Assembly (NCBI RefSeq): GCF_030063475.1
Contig: NZ_JASIRT010000002.1
Coordinates: 326,036-390,035 of the forward strand
DNA from: Roseomonas sp. E05
GTDB lineage: Bacteria > Pseudomonadota > Alphaproteobacteria > Acetobacterales > Acetobacteraceae
DNA: 64,000 nucleotides
Direction of reading: 5' to 3'
The notes beneath the pieces were generated by a model. It was not told the DNA's origin. It made no database searches and saw only the letters and a list, made by a program, of their open reading frames with translations. Every line of letters begins with the position of its first letter. Position 1 is the stretch's first letter. Of this stretch, positions 20,248 to 29,079 are shown piece after piece. The position numbers and the translations under genes were made by a program.

Positions 20248-21273
20248 TCAACCGGCCGCCGCGACCACCTCCGCCGCCCGCATCACCCGCAGGAAGTTGC
20301 CGGACCACAGCAGGCCGATCGCCTCGGCGTCGTAGCCGCGGCGCTGCAGCTCGGCGGTCAGGCCGGCGCTCTCGGCGGCGTTCATCCAGCCCTGCACACC
20401 GCCCCCGCCGTCGAAGTCGGAGGAGAGGCCGACATGCGCGATGCCGACGCGCTGCACGGCGTAGTCCACATGGTCGGCCATGTCGGCGACGGTGGCGCGG
20501 ACTTTGCCATCCGTGCCGGGCGCCCGCAGGAAACCTGGCACGGCGGTGATCTGCACCAGGCCGCCGGTGGCGCGCAGCGCGTCCATCTGCTCGTCGTCGA
20601 GGTTGCGGGGATGGTTGCGCAGGGTGCGGCAGCAGGTATGCGTGGCGACAACCGGGCTGCGCGACAGCTCCACCGCCTGCATCATGCTGCTCTTCGCGGC
20701 ATGCGAGACGTCCACCAGCAGGCCGAGGGCGTTCATCTCGGCGATGGCGGCGCGGCCGAGGGCGGAGAGGCCGCCATGCAGCGCCGGCCCGTCACCGAGA
20801 TCGGGGCGGGGAATGGCAGCATCGGCCAGCAGGTTATGGCCGTTATGCGTGATGGTGACGTAGCAGGCGCCGAGCCCGCGCCACAGCGCCAGGCGCGAGA
20901 GGTCCTCACCCATGCCGTAGCCGTTCTCCACCGCCAGCAGCACGCCGAGCGCGCTGTTCTCGCGCAGCGCCTCCAGCTCGGCCGCGCGGGTGACGATGCG
21001 GCGGTTGCCGCCGCCGGCGCTGCGGCGGATGACGCGCAGCATGGCCTCGGCGCGCCGTGCGGCCTCGGCATGGGCTTCCGGCGTGCGCGGCCCCTGCGGC
21101 AGATAGGCGGCGAAGACCACCGCCCGCAGGCCGCCGGCCTCCATCTTCGGGAAGTCCACGCAACGCCCGGTGGCGCCGCGCGGATCCGGCGTATCGGGCC
21201 AGGGGATGTCGACATGCGTATCGAGGGTGAGGGTGGCCGTGTGGACCGAGGCAGGGGACAGGCTGTCGTTCAT
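20248..21273 (-). CDS. Membrane-dipeptidase family (M19) peptidase
   Basis: A 341-residue amidohydrolase-fold dipeptidase. DTHVDIPW gives the first His/Asp metal ligands, GVLLAVENGYGMG the bridging Glu, YVTITHNGHN and DVSHAAKSSMMQ further ligands, and GLSSDFDGGGGV the late Asp. M19 enzymes hydrolyse L,D- and L,L-dipeptides and some beta-lactams or N-acyl amino acids. There is no signal peptide, so it is cytoplasmic. It is the last of a tight minus-strand unit: three bases separate it from the C39-like gene upstream. Confidence 0.93.
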   Translation of the reverse strand: MNDSLSPASVHTATLTLDTHVDIPWPDTPDPRGATGRCVDFPKMEAGGLRAVVFAAYLPQGPRTPEAHAEAARRAEAMLRVIRRSAGGGNRRIVTRAAELEALRENSALGVLLAVENGYGMGEDLSRLALWRGLGACYVTITHNGHNLLADAAIPRPDLGDGPALHGGLSALGRAAIAEMNALGLLVDVSHAAKSSMMQAVELSRSPVVATHTCCRTLRNHPRNLDDEQMDALRATGGLVQITAVPGFLRAPGTDGKVRATVADMADHVDYAVQRVGIAHVGLSSDFDGGGGVQGWMNAAESAGLTAELQRRGYDAEAIGLLWSGNFLRVMRAAEVVAAAG

Positions 21274-21276
21274 CGC

Positions 21277-22353
21277 TCACCCGGGGACAGTGGAGATGCC
21301 AGGGTCCGCTCCCTTGTGCACCGCGTCAACGGGGCGGCGCAGGATCAGGGCGGCGCGATAGGGCGGCTCGCCGTACCAGGCCATGAGCTCCAGCGCTTCC
21401 GCACGCAGCGGCAGGTGCTCGGCATCGGCGGCGGTTTCCTGGCGCAAGGGATCGGGCCAGGGATCGTTCACCAGGAAGCGGTCGCTCCAGGCATGGTGCA
21501 GCAGGATCCAGTGCGGGGTGTACCGGCCATGCGTCGGGAACTGACTGACCAGCAGCAGGACCGGTGCGCCCTCGGCCACCGGCGCGGCGAGGTCGGTCAC
21601 CGCGAAGCCGCCCAGTCGCACGGGAATGCCCGCCTCCGCCACGCGGGCGCGGAACCCGGCCTGGACGAAATCGATCAGGTCCCGCTTCTCGTCGGTGTCC
21701 ACACGCTCGGTGAGGGTCGGGCGCTCGGTGGTGACCAGGATCTCCGGCGCGAAGCCGCGCGCCTGGGCGGCCAGCGCGAGGCCGAAGGGGTCGCAGCCGC
21801 CCGGGCCGGACTGGGCGACGATGCTGCTGGCCTCACGCCACAGCGCGATCTCCTCGCTGCGCGTGACGGGCCGGCCGGTGAGGGCACCGAAGCCCATCAG
21901 CAGCGAGGCCGGGCCGCAGGTGAAGCGCGTGCTCTGCGGATAGAGCGGGATGGCGCGGCGCGGAACCGGCACGTCGTTGTCCAGCCAGCGCTCGGCATAG
22001 GAGGCGCCGCCCTCACCGCCAAGGCCGAGCAGTGGCAGCAGGGCGGGGTCCAGCCCATCCTCCACCGTGCCGGCCGGCGCGCGCAGCACCAGCACGCCCT
22101 CCCTCCGCGCCGCTGCCTCCAGCCGGGCGGCCAGCCGGCGGGCGATGGCCTCACGGTCGGGCGCGGCCGCGTCCACCCAGAAGCCGGCGATGCGCAGCAG
22201 CGCGCCGGTCGGGCGGCGCAGGGCGAGGATGGCGCCCTGCGGAGCCGCCTCAGGCCCCTCGGCCAGCCAAAGCGTGCCGGGAAAGTCGTGCAGCGCCTCC
22301 CGGCGCGCCCGCAGCGCGTCGGGCATGGCGGTGGCAAGAACAGCTTGGGACAT
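21277..22353 (-). CDS. C39-like peptidase with degenerate GNAT-like N-terminal region (DUF3335-type)
   Basis: A 358-residue protein. Residues about 130-300 look like the bacterial peptidase C39-like fold with Cys146 in TRFTCGPASLL, His281 in YTPHWILLHHAW and Asp297 in VNDPW as candidate catalytic triad. Residues 40-95 (LRIAGFWVDAAAPDREAIAR) resemble the core of a GNAT domain but lack the R-x-x-G-x-G loop, matching the known GNAT/C39 fused architecture in decayed form. No signal peptide. It sits in a tight unit between a substrate-binding protein gene (17 bases) and an M19 dipeptidase gene (3 bases). Bacteriocin-leader processing is unlikely because no transporter domain is present. Confidence 0.8.
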   Translation of the reverse strand: MSQAVLATAMPDALRARREALHDFPGTLWLAEGPEAAPQGAILALRRPTGALLRIAGFWVDAAAPDREAIARRLAARLEAAARREGVLVLRAPAGTVEDGLDPALLPLLGLGGEGGASYAERWLDNDVPVPRRAIPLYPQSTRFTCGPASLLMGFGALTGRPVTRSEEIALWREASSIVAQSGPGGCDPFGLALAAQARGFAPEILVTTERPTLTERVDTDEKRDLIDFVQAGFRARVAEAGIPVRLGGFAVTDLAAPVAEGAPVLLLVSQFPTHGRYTPHWILLHHAWSDRFLVNDPWPDPLRQETAADAEHLPLRAEALELMAWYGEPPYRAALILRRPVDAVHKGADPGISTVPG

Positions 22354-22370
22354 GGCGACCGGGCCTCCCC

Positions 22371-23945
22371 TCAGGCGGATTTCTCAAGGTTCCAGAACAG
22401 CGCCACCGGGCTGGGGATGAAGCCGGAGAGCTTCGTGCTGTAGGCCTGCGGCGTGAAGTACTGGCCGAGCGGCAGGAAGGGCGGCTCCTCGAAGGCCAGG
22501 AGCTGCATCTGCTCGGTGATGCGGCGCTGCTCGGCGGCCTCGGTGGCGGCGAACCAGGCGTCGCGCAGCGCCTCCATCCGCGGATTTGGCCGGGTGCCAT
22601 AGAGGTGCAGGTGACTGCCGGGGTTGGAGACCCAAAGGCCCGCCCAGCCCGTGCAGTAACAGTGCCAGCCGCCGCGCCCGGCGGCCCCGGGTGCATTGGC
22701 GCGGCTGATCAAGGTGCCCCAGTCGACGCTCTGATAGTCCACGTTGAAGCCGATATCGCGCAGCATCTGCTGCGCCACCGGGGACATGGCGGCACTGGAG
22801 GCAAGGTCCGTCGCCGCCATCTGCACGATGGCCTCGCCGGCATAGCCGGCCTGCTTCACCATCTGGCGGGCGCGCTCCAGGCTACGCTCGCCGGTGATCG
22901 CCTCCAGCCCGGCCGTGCTGGCGGCCGCCGAGCCGGGCAGGAAAACGCCGGCCCCGGTGCGGTAGAGCTCCGGATTGCCGCCCACCAGGGACTGCATGTA
23001 GTCCACCTGCCGCACCGCCGGCAGCAGCGCGCGCCGCAGCGCCGGGTTGTCGAAGGGCGGCACGCTGTCGTTCAGCCGGAATTCGGACCAGACGCCGATC
23101 GGGTCGATGGTCTCCACCTTCAGCCCGCGCTGGCCGCGCAGCACCGGCAGCAGGTCGGCCAAGGGCCGCTCCAGCCAGTCCACCTCGCCGCTCTGCAGGG
23201 CGGAGACGGCGGTGGCGGGATCGGGCAGGATCTTCCACTCGATGCGCGCCAGCTTCGCCACCTTGCCGCCCGCCCACATGTCCGGCGGCTCGTCGCGCGG
23301 CACGTATTTCTCGTTGCGGGCGAAGGCGACCGAGGCGCCGGAGACCCATTCGTCGCGCAGGAAGCGGAAGGGGCCGCTGCCGGTGAAGTCGGTGACGGTG
23401 GTGGTGGCCGGCGTGCGCGCCACGCGCTCGGGCATGATGTAGCAGGCGGTGGCGCCGAGGCCGTAGAGCAACTGGCCATAGGGCTGCTTCAGCCGGATTT
23501 CGAATTCCTTGTCCCCGCTGGCCCGCATCTCGTCGAGCTGCGCGGCGAGGCGCTTGCCGAACAGGTCGCGCTGCGACCACCGATGGATGGAGGCGACGCA
23601 GTCGGCGGCGCGCACCGGCTCGCCGTCATGGAAGGCCAGCCCCTCGCGCAGGCGGAAGCGCCAGCGGAGCCTGTCATCGGAAAGTTCATAGGACGCCACC
23701 ATCTGCGGGCGTGGCACGAGCTTGCTGTCGAGCCCGAAGAGCTGGTCCCAGATGGCGGAGGCGGCATTCAGCGAGACCAGGGTGCTGGATTGCAGCGCAT
23801 CCGGCGTCTGCAGGTTGGCGTGCGGGACGAAGCGCAGCGTGTTCGCCGCCGACTGTGCCAGTGCAGGCCGCCCCAGCGCCCCGGCGGCAAGTGCGGCGCC
23901 GCCCAATTGCAGCGTGGCACGGCGGGGGAGGGCGGGTGCGGGCAT
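22371..23945 (-). CDS. Periplasmic peptide-type ABC substrate-binding protein (SBP family 5)
   Basis: A 524-residue extracytoplasmic solute-binding protein. [16 protein letters not shown] is a twin-arginine-like signal with probable cleavage after PALAQ near residue 31. WRFRLREGLAFHDGEPVRAAD and FTGSGPFRFLRDEW are standard SBP_bac_5 segments. The family delivers di/oligopeptides, nickel, opines or glutathione to Dpp/Opp permeases. No permease or ATPase gene is adjacent, so it is an orphan that must use transporter parts encoded elsewhere. It begins the unit that continues with the C39-like and M19 peptidase genes, which suggests a peptide ligand. Confidence 0.92.
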   Translation of the reverse strand: MPAPALPRRATLQLGGAALAAGALGRPALAQSAANTLRFVPHANLQTPDALQSSTLVSLNAASAIWDQLFGLDSKLVPRPQMVASYELSDDRLRWRFRLREGLAFHDGEPVRAADCVASIHRWSQRDLFGKRLAAQLDEMRASGDKEFEIRLKQPYGQLLYGLGATACYIMPERVARTPATTTVTDFTGSGPFRFLRDEWVSGASVAFARNEKYVPRDEPPDMWAGGKVAKLARIEWKILPDPATAVSALQSGEVDWLERPLADLLPVLRGQRGLKVETIDPIGVWSEFRLNDSVPPFDNPALRRALLPAVRQVDYMQSLVGGNPELYRTGAGVFLPGSAAASTAGLEAITGERSLERARQMVKQAGYAGEAIVQMAATDLASSAAMSPVAQQMLRDIGFNVDYQSVDWGTLISRANAPGAAGRGGWHCYCTGWAGLWVSNPGSHLHLYGTRPNPRMEALRDAWFAATEAAEQRRITEQMQLLAFEEPPFLPLGQYFTPQAYSTKLSGFIPSPVALFWNLEKSA

Positions 23946-24093
23946 GGCGATCTCTCCGGCGGCGTCCTGAGGCGAGGGTGCGGCGTCATGCCCGGGGGAG
24001 CAAGCCTGAACCGGGCCGCTCCACCTTTCCTGATGCCCGGCGCCGGCGCGGCGGGCCGGGCTGCGCCACCTCCGCGCGTCCGCAAATGCACAG

Positions 24094-24129
24094 AAAAAGG
24101 AGGGGGTTTGGGGGAGTTCGCTCCCCCAA
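24094..24129 (-). terminator. Intrinsic terminator after the serine hydrolase gene
   Basis: A perfect 9-bp stem TTGGGGGAG/CTCCCCCAA closed by a four-base loop (24108-24129) begins seven bases after the minus-strand stop. It is followed by CCCCCTCC and five T (complement of 24094-24098). Same module as at 2609-2648. Confidence 0.75.
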
Positions 24130-24135
24130 CCTTGT

Positions 24136-25221
24136 TCAGGCCTTCGCCGCCATCACCTTCGCCAGCAGTTCCGGCCGCGCGGTAGGCGCCAGCCAGCGGA
24201 AGGCGCCGACGATGCGGTTGCGCGGGTCCACCCAGATCACGTTGCCGCCCGCGCCCTGGGCGAAGAAGCTCTCGCGGCTGGCGGCGGGGTAGCGCCCCTG
24301 GCCGTTCAGCCACCAGAGCAGGCCATAGTCGGCGTTCAGCGCGCAGGGCGTGGTGCAGGCCGCGACCCATCCCTCCGGCAGGACGCGCCGGCCTTCCCAG
24401 ATGCCGTCCTGCAGCATGAGCTGCCCGATGCGGGCCTGGTCCTCGGCATGGGTGAAGACGCCGCCGCCCCAGTGCCCGCCGCCGGAGACCGACTGGATGC
24501 GCCGCCCGTCGATCTCGACGAAGCTGGTGCGATAGCCCTCCCACCGCCAGTCCTCGCTGGCGCCGATGGGGCGCATGATGCGTTCGGCGAAGACCTCCGG
24601 CAGTGGCCGGCGGAAGCGGTGCAGCAGCGCCAGCGAGAGCGCGTTCACCCGGATGTCGTTGTATTCCCAGTAGGTGCCCGGGGTCTTCAGCGGGCGGTCT
24701 ATGCCCTTGGGGCCGGTGCCCTCGCGCTTCAGGTCGCGGCCGCGGTCGATGCGGTCGGCCTTGCCGAACAGCGTGCCTTCCCATTCGCTCGTCTGCTGCA
24801 GCAGCATCCGCCAGGTGATGGCGCCGTTCCGCGGTCCCTGGAAGGCCGGGTCCCGCACGCCGGCCGAAACCGGGGCGTCGAGGTCGCCGATCAGCCCGTC
24901 CCCCACCGCCAGACCCGCAAGCAGGGCGAGGTAGCTCTTGGCGACGCTGAAGGTCATGTCCACCCGGCGCGTGTCACCCCAGCGCGCGACCAGACGGCCC
25001 TCGCGCAGGATCAGCCCGTTCGGCGCGCCGCGCGGGGCGGTGTTGCCCAGCACCTCATTGTCCGGCGGCGGCTCAAAGAAGCCGCTTTCCAGATGCGCCA
25101 GCAGGTCGCGCGGGAAGGGGCTGTCGCTCGCCTCGGCGAAGGCGACGGCCTCGGCGAGGCGGTCAGGGTCGAAGCCGGCCTCGGCCGGGGCGGCGGACGG
25201 GAAGGGAGATGGCGATTCCAT
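24136..25221 (-). CDS. Serine hydrolase, beta-lactamase/penicillin-binding-protein-like fold
   Basis: A 361-residue class C beta-lactamase-like (family S12) protein. The SxxK nucleophile motif is Ser92-Val-Ala-Lys95 in MTFSVAKSYLAL, and the YxN-type motif is Tyr187 in WEYNDIRVN. GGGHWGGGVFTHAEDQ is near the third motif position. No signal peptide is seen from the ATG at 25221, so it is probably cytoplasmic and more likely an esterase, amidase or D-aminopeptidase-like enzyme than a true beta-lactamase. It precedes the substrate-binding protein gene by about 190 bases, with its own terminator between. A longer start at 25290 is possible but unsupported. Confidence 0.85.
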   Translation of the reverse strand: MESPSPFPSAAPAEAGFDPDRLAEAVAFAEASDSPFPRDLLAHLESGFFEPPPDNEVLGNTAPRGAPNGLILREGRLVARWGDTRRVDMTFSVAKSYLALLAGLAVGDGLIGDLDAPVSAGVRDPAFQGPRNGAITWRMLLQQTSEWEGTLFGKADRIDRGRDLKREGTGPKGIDRPLKTPGTYWEYNDIRVNALSLALLHRFRRPLPEVFAERIMRPIGASEDWRWEGYRTSFVEIDGRRIQSVSGGGHWGGGVFTHAEDQARIGQLMLQDGIWEGRRVLPEGWVAACTTPCALNADYGLLWWLNGQGRYPAASRESFFAQGAGGNVIWVDPRNRIVGAFRWLAPTARPELLAKVMAAKA

Positions 25222-25322
25222 GCCCAGGACGGTGCGCGCGCCGCCAGTGCGGCGCAAGCCAGGGGAGGGATGCGGAAGCGCCGCGCCCACCCCATCTCTG
25301 CGCCCGAACAGAGGAGGCCCGC

Positions 25323-25880
25323 ATGTCCGAACCCGCGAACCGCGAAACCGCCATCCTGGGGGGCGGCTGCTTCTGGTGCATCGACGCCGCCTACCGCGAC
25401 CTCGAGGGCGTCACGGAGGTGGTCTCCGGCTATGCCGGCGGCCATGCCGAGAACCCGACCTATGAGCAGGTCTGTGGCAAGAAGACCGGCCACGCCGAGG
25501 TGGTGAAGGTGGTCTTCGACCCCGCCGTGCTCTCCTACGCCGATCTGCTGCGGATCTTCTTCACCCTGCACGACCCGACCACCAAGGACCGGCAGGGCGC
25601 CGATATCGGCCCCCAGTACCGCAGCATCATCCTCACCACCTCGGAAGCCCAGGCGGAGACGGCGAAGGCCGTGATGGCGGAGATCGAGGCAGCCGGGATC
25701 TGGGGCGCTTCGCTGGTGACGGAGGTGGAACCCGCCGGCGCCTTCTGGCCGGCCGAGCCGGAGCACCAGGACTACTTCAAGCGCAATCCGTGGTCGGGCT
25801 ATTGCCGCGCGGTGATCGCGCCGAAGGTGGCGAAGTTCCGCCAGCACTTCGCCAACCGGCTGAAGGCGCGCGCCGCTTGA
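25323..25880 (+). CDS. msrA: Peptide methionine-S-sulfoxide reductase
   Basis: A 185-residue repair enzyme that reduces the S-epimer of methionine sulfoxide in proteins. The catalytic Cys lies in GGGCFWCIDAAYRDL, followed by GYAGGHAENPTYEQVC, KTGHAEVVKVVFDP and GPQYRSII, all signature MsrA segments. A second Cys in WSGYCRAV is a candidate resolving residue. GAGGAGG just upstream fixes the ATG at 25323. It is a single-gene unit between a divergent serine hydrolase gene and a convergent transporter gene; no msrB is nearby. Confidence 0.96.
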   Translation: MSEPANRETAILGGGCFWCIDAAYRDLEGVTEVVSGYAGGHAENPTYEQVCGKKTGHAEVVKVVFDPAVLSYADLLRIFFTLHDPTTKDRQGADIGPQYRSIILTTSEAQAETAKAVMAEIEAAGIWGASLVTEVEPAGAFWPAEPEHQDYFKRNPWSGYCRAVIAPKVAKFRQHFANRLKARAA

Positions 25881-25886
25881 ACGCGG

Positions 25887-25911
25887 CCAGGGAGGGCGCT
25901 GCCCTCCCTGG
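25887..25911. terminator. Strong hairpin between convergent msrA and sulP
   Basis: CCAGGGAGGGC and GCCCTCCCTGG form a perfect 11-bp stem around a GCT loop, seven bases after the msrA stop; a smaller CTCCCGCCGGGAG hairpin follows. There is no T-run, so it is either a hairpin-only terminator or a copy of a dispersed GC-rich repeat. Confidence 0.5.
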
Positions 25912-25957
25912 ACCCTCCCGCCGGGAGACAGTGTCACCCCGGACCCCGCCATTCGTT

Positions 25958-27442
25958 TCAGTGGCCGGCTGTCAGCTCCGCGCCCGGCTTGTCATGCACG
26001 CCAAGCCGCTCGACCAGCGTGGCGCTGGCCGCGTTGAGGCCCACCACCTCGGCCGCGACGCCACGCGAGCGGAAGCCCAGCACCACCCGGTCCAGCGCGC
26101 CGATGCCGCTGATGTCCCAGAGATGGGCGCCCGAGACGTCGATCACCACGCGGTCCAGTTCCTCCTTGATGTCGAAGGCGGCCAGGAAATCCTCGGTCGA
26201 GGCGAAGAAGATCTGGCCCAGAACCGTATAGGTTCGCTGGCGGCCATCCGCGGAAAGGGCGGACTGCACGCTGAACATGCGGCGCACCTTGCCGGCGAAG
26301 AAGATGCCGCTCAGCAGCACGCCGACCAGCACGCCCTTGGCGAGGTCATGCGTCACCAGCACCACGGCGACCGTCGCCAGCATCACGACCGAGGAGGAGT
26401 GCGGATGCGTCATCAGCGTCCGCAGCGAGGCCCAGTTGAAGGTGCCGATGGAGACCATGATCATCACCGCGACCAGTGCGGCCATCGGGATGCGGCGGAC
26501 GAAGTCGCCCAGCACCAGGATCAGGAACAGCAGCACCGTGCCCGCCACGAAGGTGGAGAGCCGGCCGCGGCCGCCGGAGCGCACATTGATCACCGACTGC
26601 CCGATCATCGCGCAGCCCGCCATGCCGCCGAGGAAGCCGGTGACGAAGTTGCCCAGGCCCTGGCCGACGCACTCGCGCGAGCGGTGGCTCGGCGTGTCGG
26701 TCATCTCGTCCACCACCGCCGCCGTCATCAGCGACTCCAGCAGGCCGACCGCCGCCAGCGTCACGGAATAGGGCAGGATGATCTGCAGCGTCTCCCAGTT
26801 CAGCGGCACGTCGGGCAGGAAGAAGCTGGGCAGCGTGTCCGGCAGCGCGCCCATGTCGCCGACCGTGCGGAGCTGATCAAAGCCGAAGCCGAGGGAGACC
26901 GCCGTCAGCACGACAATGCAGACCAGCGGCGAGGGCACCGCCCTGGTGAAGCGTGGGAGGATGTAGATGATGGCCAGCCCGAGCGCGACCATCGGGTAGG
27001 TCAGCATCGGGACGCCGATCAGCTCCGGCAGCTGCGCCGAAAAGATCAGGATGGCCAGCGCGTTGACAAAGCCGGTCAGCACCGAGCGGGAGACGAAGCG
27101 CATCACCCGGCCGAGCTTGGCGAGGCCTGCCAGCATCTGCAGCACGCCGGTCAGGATGGTGGCGGCGAGCATGTACTGCAGGCCGTGATCCTTCACCAGG
27201 TCCACCAGCACCACGGCCATTGCACCGGTGGCTGCCGAGATCATGGCCGGCCTGCCCCCTGCGATGGCGGTGATGACCGCCATGGAGAAGGAGGCGTAGA
27301 GCCCGACCTTCGGGTCAACGCCGGCGATGATCGAGAAGGCGATCGCCTCCGGGATCAGCGCAAGGGCAACGACGAGGCCGGAGAGCAGGTCGGCACGGAT
27401 ATTGCCAAACCACTCGGCACGCAGCCGGGATGGTGGAGACAT
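25958..27442 (-). CDS. SulP-family anion transporter with STAS domain
   Basis: A 494-residue SLC26/SulP permease. The membrane part (about residues 10-375) carries [34 protein letters not shown] and [19 protein letters not shown], conserved transport-core segments. A cytoplasmic STAS domain follows (about 385-494, [17 protein letters not shown]). Family members move sulfate, bicarbonate, chloride or dicarboxylates; no neighbour indicates which. It is monocistronic, convergent with msrA, with a 553-base upstream region. No Shine-Dalgarno is obvious before the ATG. Confidence 0.92.
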   Translation of the reverse strand: MSPPSRLRAEWFGNIRADLLSGLVVALALIPEAIAFSIIAGVDPKVGLYASFSMAVITAIAGGRPAMISAATGAMAVVLVDLVKDHGLQYMLAATILTGVLQMLAGLAKLGRVMRFVSRSVLTGFVNALAILIFSAQLPELIGVPMLTYPMVALGLAIIYILPRFTRAVPSPLVCIVVLTAVSLGFGFDQLRTVGDMGALPDTLPSFFLPDVPLNWETLQIILPYSVTLAAVGLLESLMTAAVVDEMTDTPSHRSRECVGQGLGNFVTGFLGGMAGCAMIGQSVINVRSGGRGRLSTFVAGTVLLFLILVLGDFVRRIPMAALVAVMIMVSIGTFNWASLRTLMTHPHSSSVVMLATVAVVLVTHDLAKGVLVGVLLSGIFFAGKVRRMFSVQSALSADGRQRTYTVLGQIFFASTEDFLAAFDIKEELDRVVIDVSGAHLWDISGIGALDRVVLGFRSRGVAAEVVGLNAASATLVERLGVHDKPGAELTAGH

Positions 27443-27775
27443 GTCGGGAATTTCGCTTTCGGCAGGAGGGATGAAGGGGAGCGCCAGCCACGCACGGCGT
27501 CAGCGCACCAAAGACCGGCGCGGCTGCAACGCTGTGAATCAGAGGTCTGGCGCGGGCCTACATCGGACCGATCGGCTTCCTGGCGGGAGGGCTGCCACGG
27601 ACTTTGCCGCAGCGCAACATGAACGATTTGTCTCTAAACCGCTGCTGCGGGCGGTGACAAGCACGAAACGAAGATCGCTCTTCATGCTTTATCGCAGTGC
27701 GCGGGTGCAGGAAGGCCACTATCAACGCGCTCGGATTGCGGACGGGAAGGCAGTTACGCAGGGGCAGAAACAGCG

Positions 27776-27804
27776 GACGGCGCCCAGCTATGCCGGGCGC
27801 CGTC
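27776..27804. other. Perfect 10-bp hairpin in the sulP/gntR intergenic region
   Basis: GACGGCGCCC (27776-27785) and GGGCGCCGTC (27795-27804) are perfectly complementary with a nine-base loop. An A5 tract follows on the plus strand, so neither strand has a downstream T-run. It may be an mRNA-leader structure of sulP or a protein-binding site. Confidence 0.5.
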
Positions 27805-27885
27805 AAAAACACTGGGTTCCTTTGCGGAACTGTTCCTCCCCAAACTCGGCCTGCAGAGCAACCCCGAGAGCCCGCACCTTAGCAG

Positions 27886-27899
27886 GTCTTATATAAGAC
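27886..27899. promoter_or_regulatory. Candidate GntR operator palindrome
   Basis: GTCTTATATAAGAC is a perfect 14-bp palindrome with the GT..AC ends usual for GntR-family operators. It is 97 bases upstream of the GntR/UTRA gene, and its TATA core is unusual in this GC-rich DNA. Auto-regulation is inferred from position and symmetry. Confidence 0.5.
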
Positions 27900-27995
27900 A
27901 CAAGTCTGCCTTTGCGGGATCTTGATCCCACATCCAGGATAGGGGAACACGCCCGCGTGTTGTCCGACCCATGCCCAGGAGTCGTCCCGCCAGCC

Positions 27996-28739
27996 ATGTC
28001 CATCCCACTCTCGTCATCGCCTGCCCGGCTGGACGCCCGCCCGTTGTACCGGCAGGTGGAGGAGATCCTGCTGGGGCGAATCGTCGGTGGGGAATGGCCG
28101 CCGGGCCATGCGCTGCCTTCCGAGCCTGAACTCGCGGCGGAACTCGGGGTTTCGCAGGGCACGGTGCGCAAAGCGCTGACGGCGCTTGAGCGGCGCCACC
28201 TGATCGACCGGCGGCAGGGCCGCGGCACCACGGTCACCCAGCACAACAGCGAGACGGCGCGGCACCACTTCTTCCGGGTGCGGGACCTCAGTGGTCGCGC
28301 GGTCGTCTCGCGCATCATGGTCGTCTCCTGCCTGGCGCGCGCGGCCGAGCCGTGGGAGGCGAAGGCGCTGAGCATTCCGGAGGGCGCGCCGGTGCATCAC
28401 ATGCGCCGCATCCGCCAGCTCGACGGCAGCCCGCGAATCTTTGAGCGATGCACCCTCTCGGGCCTGCTCCTGCCCGGCTTCCGGCTGGAGCCGGGGGAAC
28501 TGCACCAGGAACTCTATGTGCACCTGCAGCAGGCGCATGGCGTGACCATCGAACGGGCGGAGGAGGAGCTTTCCGCCGCCGGCGCCGATGCGGAGACCGC
28601 CGCGGCGCTTGGCAAGCCGGCCGGCGTGCCGTTGCTGAGGGTGCAGCGAATCGCCTATGACGTGGCGGACCGCGCGGTTGAGGTGCGGCTGTCGATGATC
28701 GATACCGAGCGCCACCGCTACGCCGTGAAGCTCGACTGA
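27996..28739 (+). CDS. GntR-family transcriptional regulator with UTRA domain
   Basis: A 247-residue regulator: winged helix at about residues 14-80 (LPSEPELAAELGVSQGTVRKALTAL, then RRQGRGTTV) and a UTRA effector-binding domain at about 95-240 (HHMRRIRQLDGSPRIFERC, LRVQRIAYD). UTRA-type regulators sense small metabolites. No metabolic operon adjoins it: rpmF follows after 113 bases and sulP lies divergently 553 bases away, so sulP is the nearest candidate target. ATG at 27996 chosen; an upstream TTG frame has no support. Confidence 0.88.
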   Translation: MSIPLSSSPARLDARPLYRQVEEILLGRIVGGEWPPGHALPSEPELAAELGVSQGTVRKALTALERRHLIDRRQGRGTTVTQHNSETARHHFFRVRDLSGRAVVSRIMVVSCLARAAEPWEAKALSIPEGAPVHHMRRIRQLDGSPRIFERCTLSGLLLPGFRLEPGELHQELYVHLQQAHGVTIERAEEELSAAGADAETAAALGKPAGVPLLRVQRIAYDVADRAVEVRLSMIDTERHRYAVKLD

Positions 28740-28852
28740 GACGGCCCCAGGCCGCGTGACGCTTGCATGCAGGGGGGGGCGGTGGTAATGGCCGCGCCTT
28801 CCTGATTGACCGCTGACTCTATACAGCACGACGAAAAGAGAGGCCCGGCGCC

Positions 28853-29056
28853 ATGGCCGTTCCGAAGAAGAAGGTTTCGCCCTCCCGCCGCGGGATGCGC
28901 CGCAGCCACGAGGCTCTGTCCGCCCAGGCGCACCATGAGTGCCCGAACTGTGGCGAGCTGAAGCGCCCGCACCACGTCTGCGCCTCCTGCGGCCACTATG
29001 ACGGCCGCGAGGTCGTGGCGGCGGGCAAGCCCCTGAAGTCCGCGGTTCGCGTCTGA
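28853..29056 (+). CDS. rpmF: 50S ribosomal protein L32
   Basis: A 67-residue ribosomal protein: [19 protein letters not shown] is the universal L32 N terminus, and CPNCGE with CASCGHY form the four-cysteine zinc ribbon (C+ type). GAGAGG precedes the ATG. It heads the conserved rpmF-plsX-fabH group. The DUF177/YceD gene that often precedes rpmF is absent; a GntR gene takes its place. Confidence 0.97.
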   Translation: MAVPKKKVSPSRRGMRRSHEALSAQAHHECPNCGELKRPHHVCASCGHYDGREVVAAGKPLKSAVRV

Positions 29057-29079
29057 GCCTTCCGGCGCCGTCGAGGGAC

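Larger units (their letters stand above)
27443..27995. other. Intergenic region between sulP and a GntR gene
   Basis: No convincing coding sequence is present: open frames here lack the GC-rich third positions of neighbouring genes. It should hold the sulP promoter (minus) and the GntR promoter (plus). Two structures stand out and are listed separately: a perfect 10-bp hairpin at 27776-27804 and a 14-bp palindrome at 27886-27899. Confidence 0.6.

Noticed and set aside
27558..27812. An 84-codon minus-strand frame in the sulP/gntR gap
   Set aside because: It covers the perfect hairpin, lacks the GC-rich third positions of genes here, and has no ribosome site.
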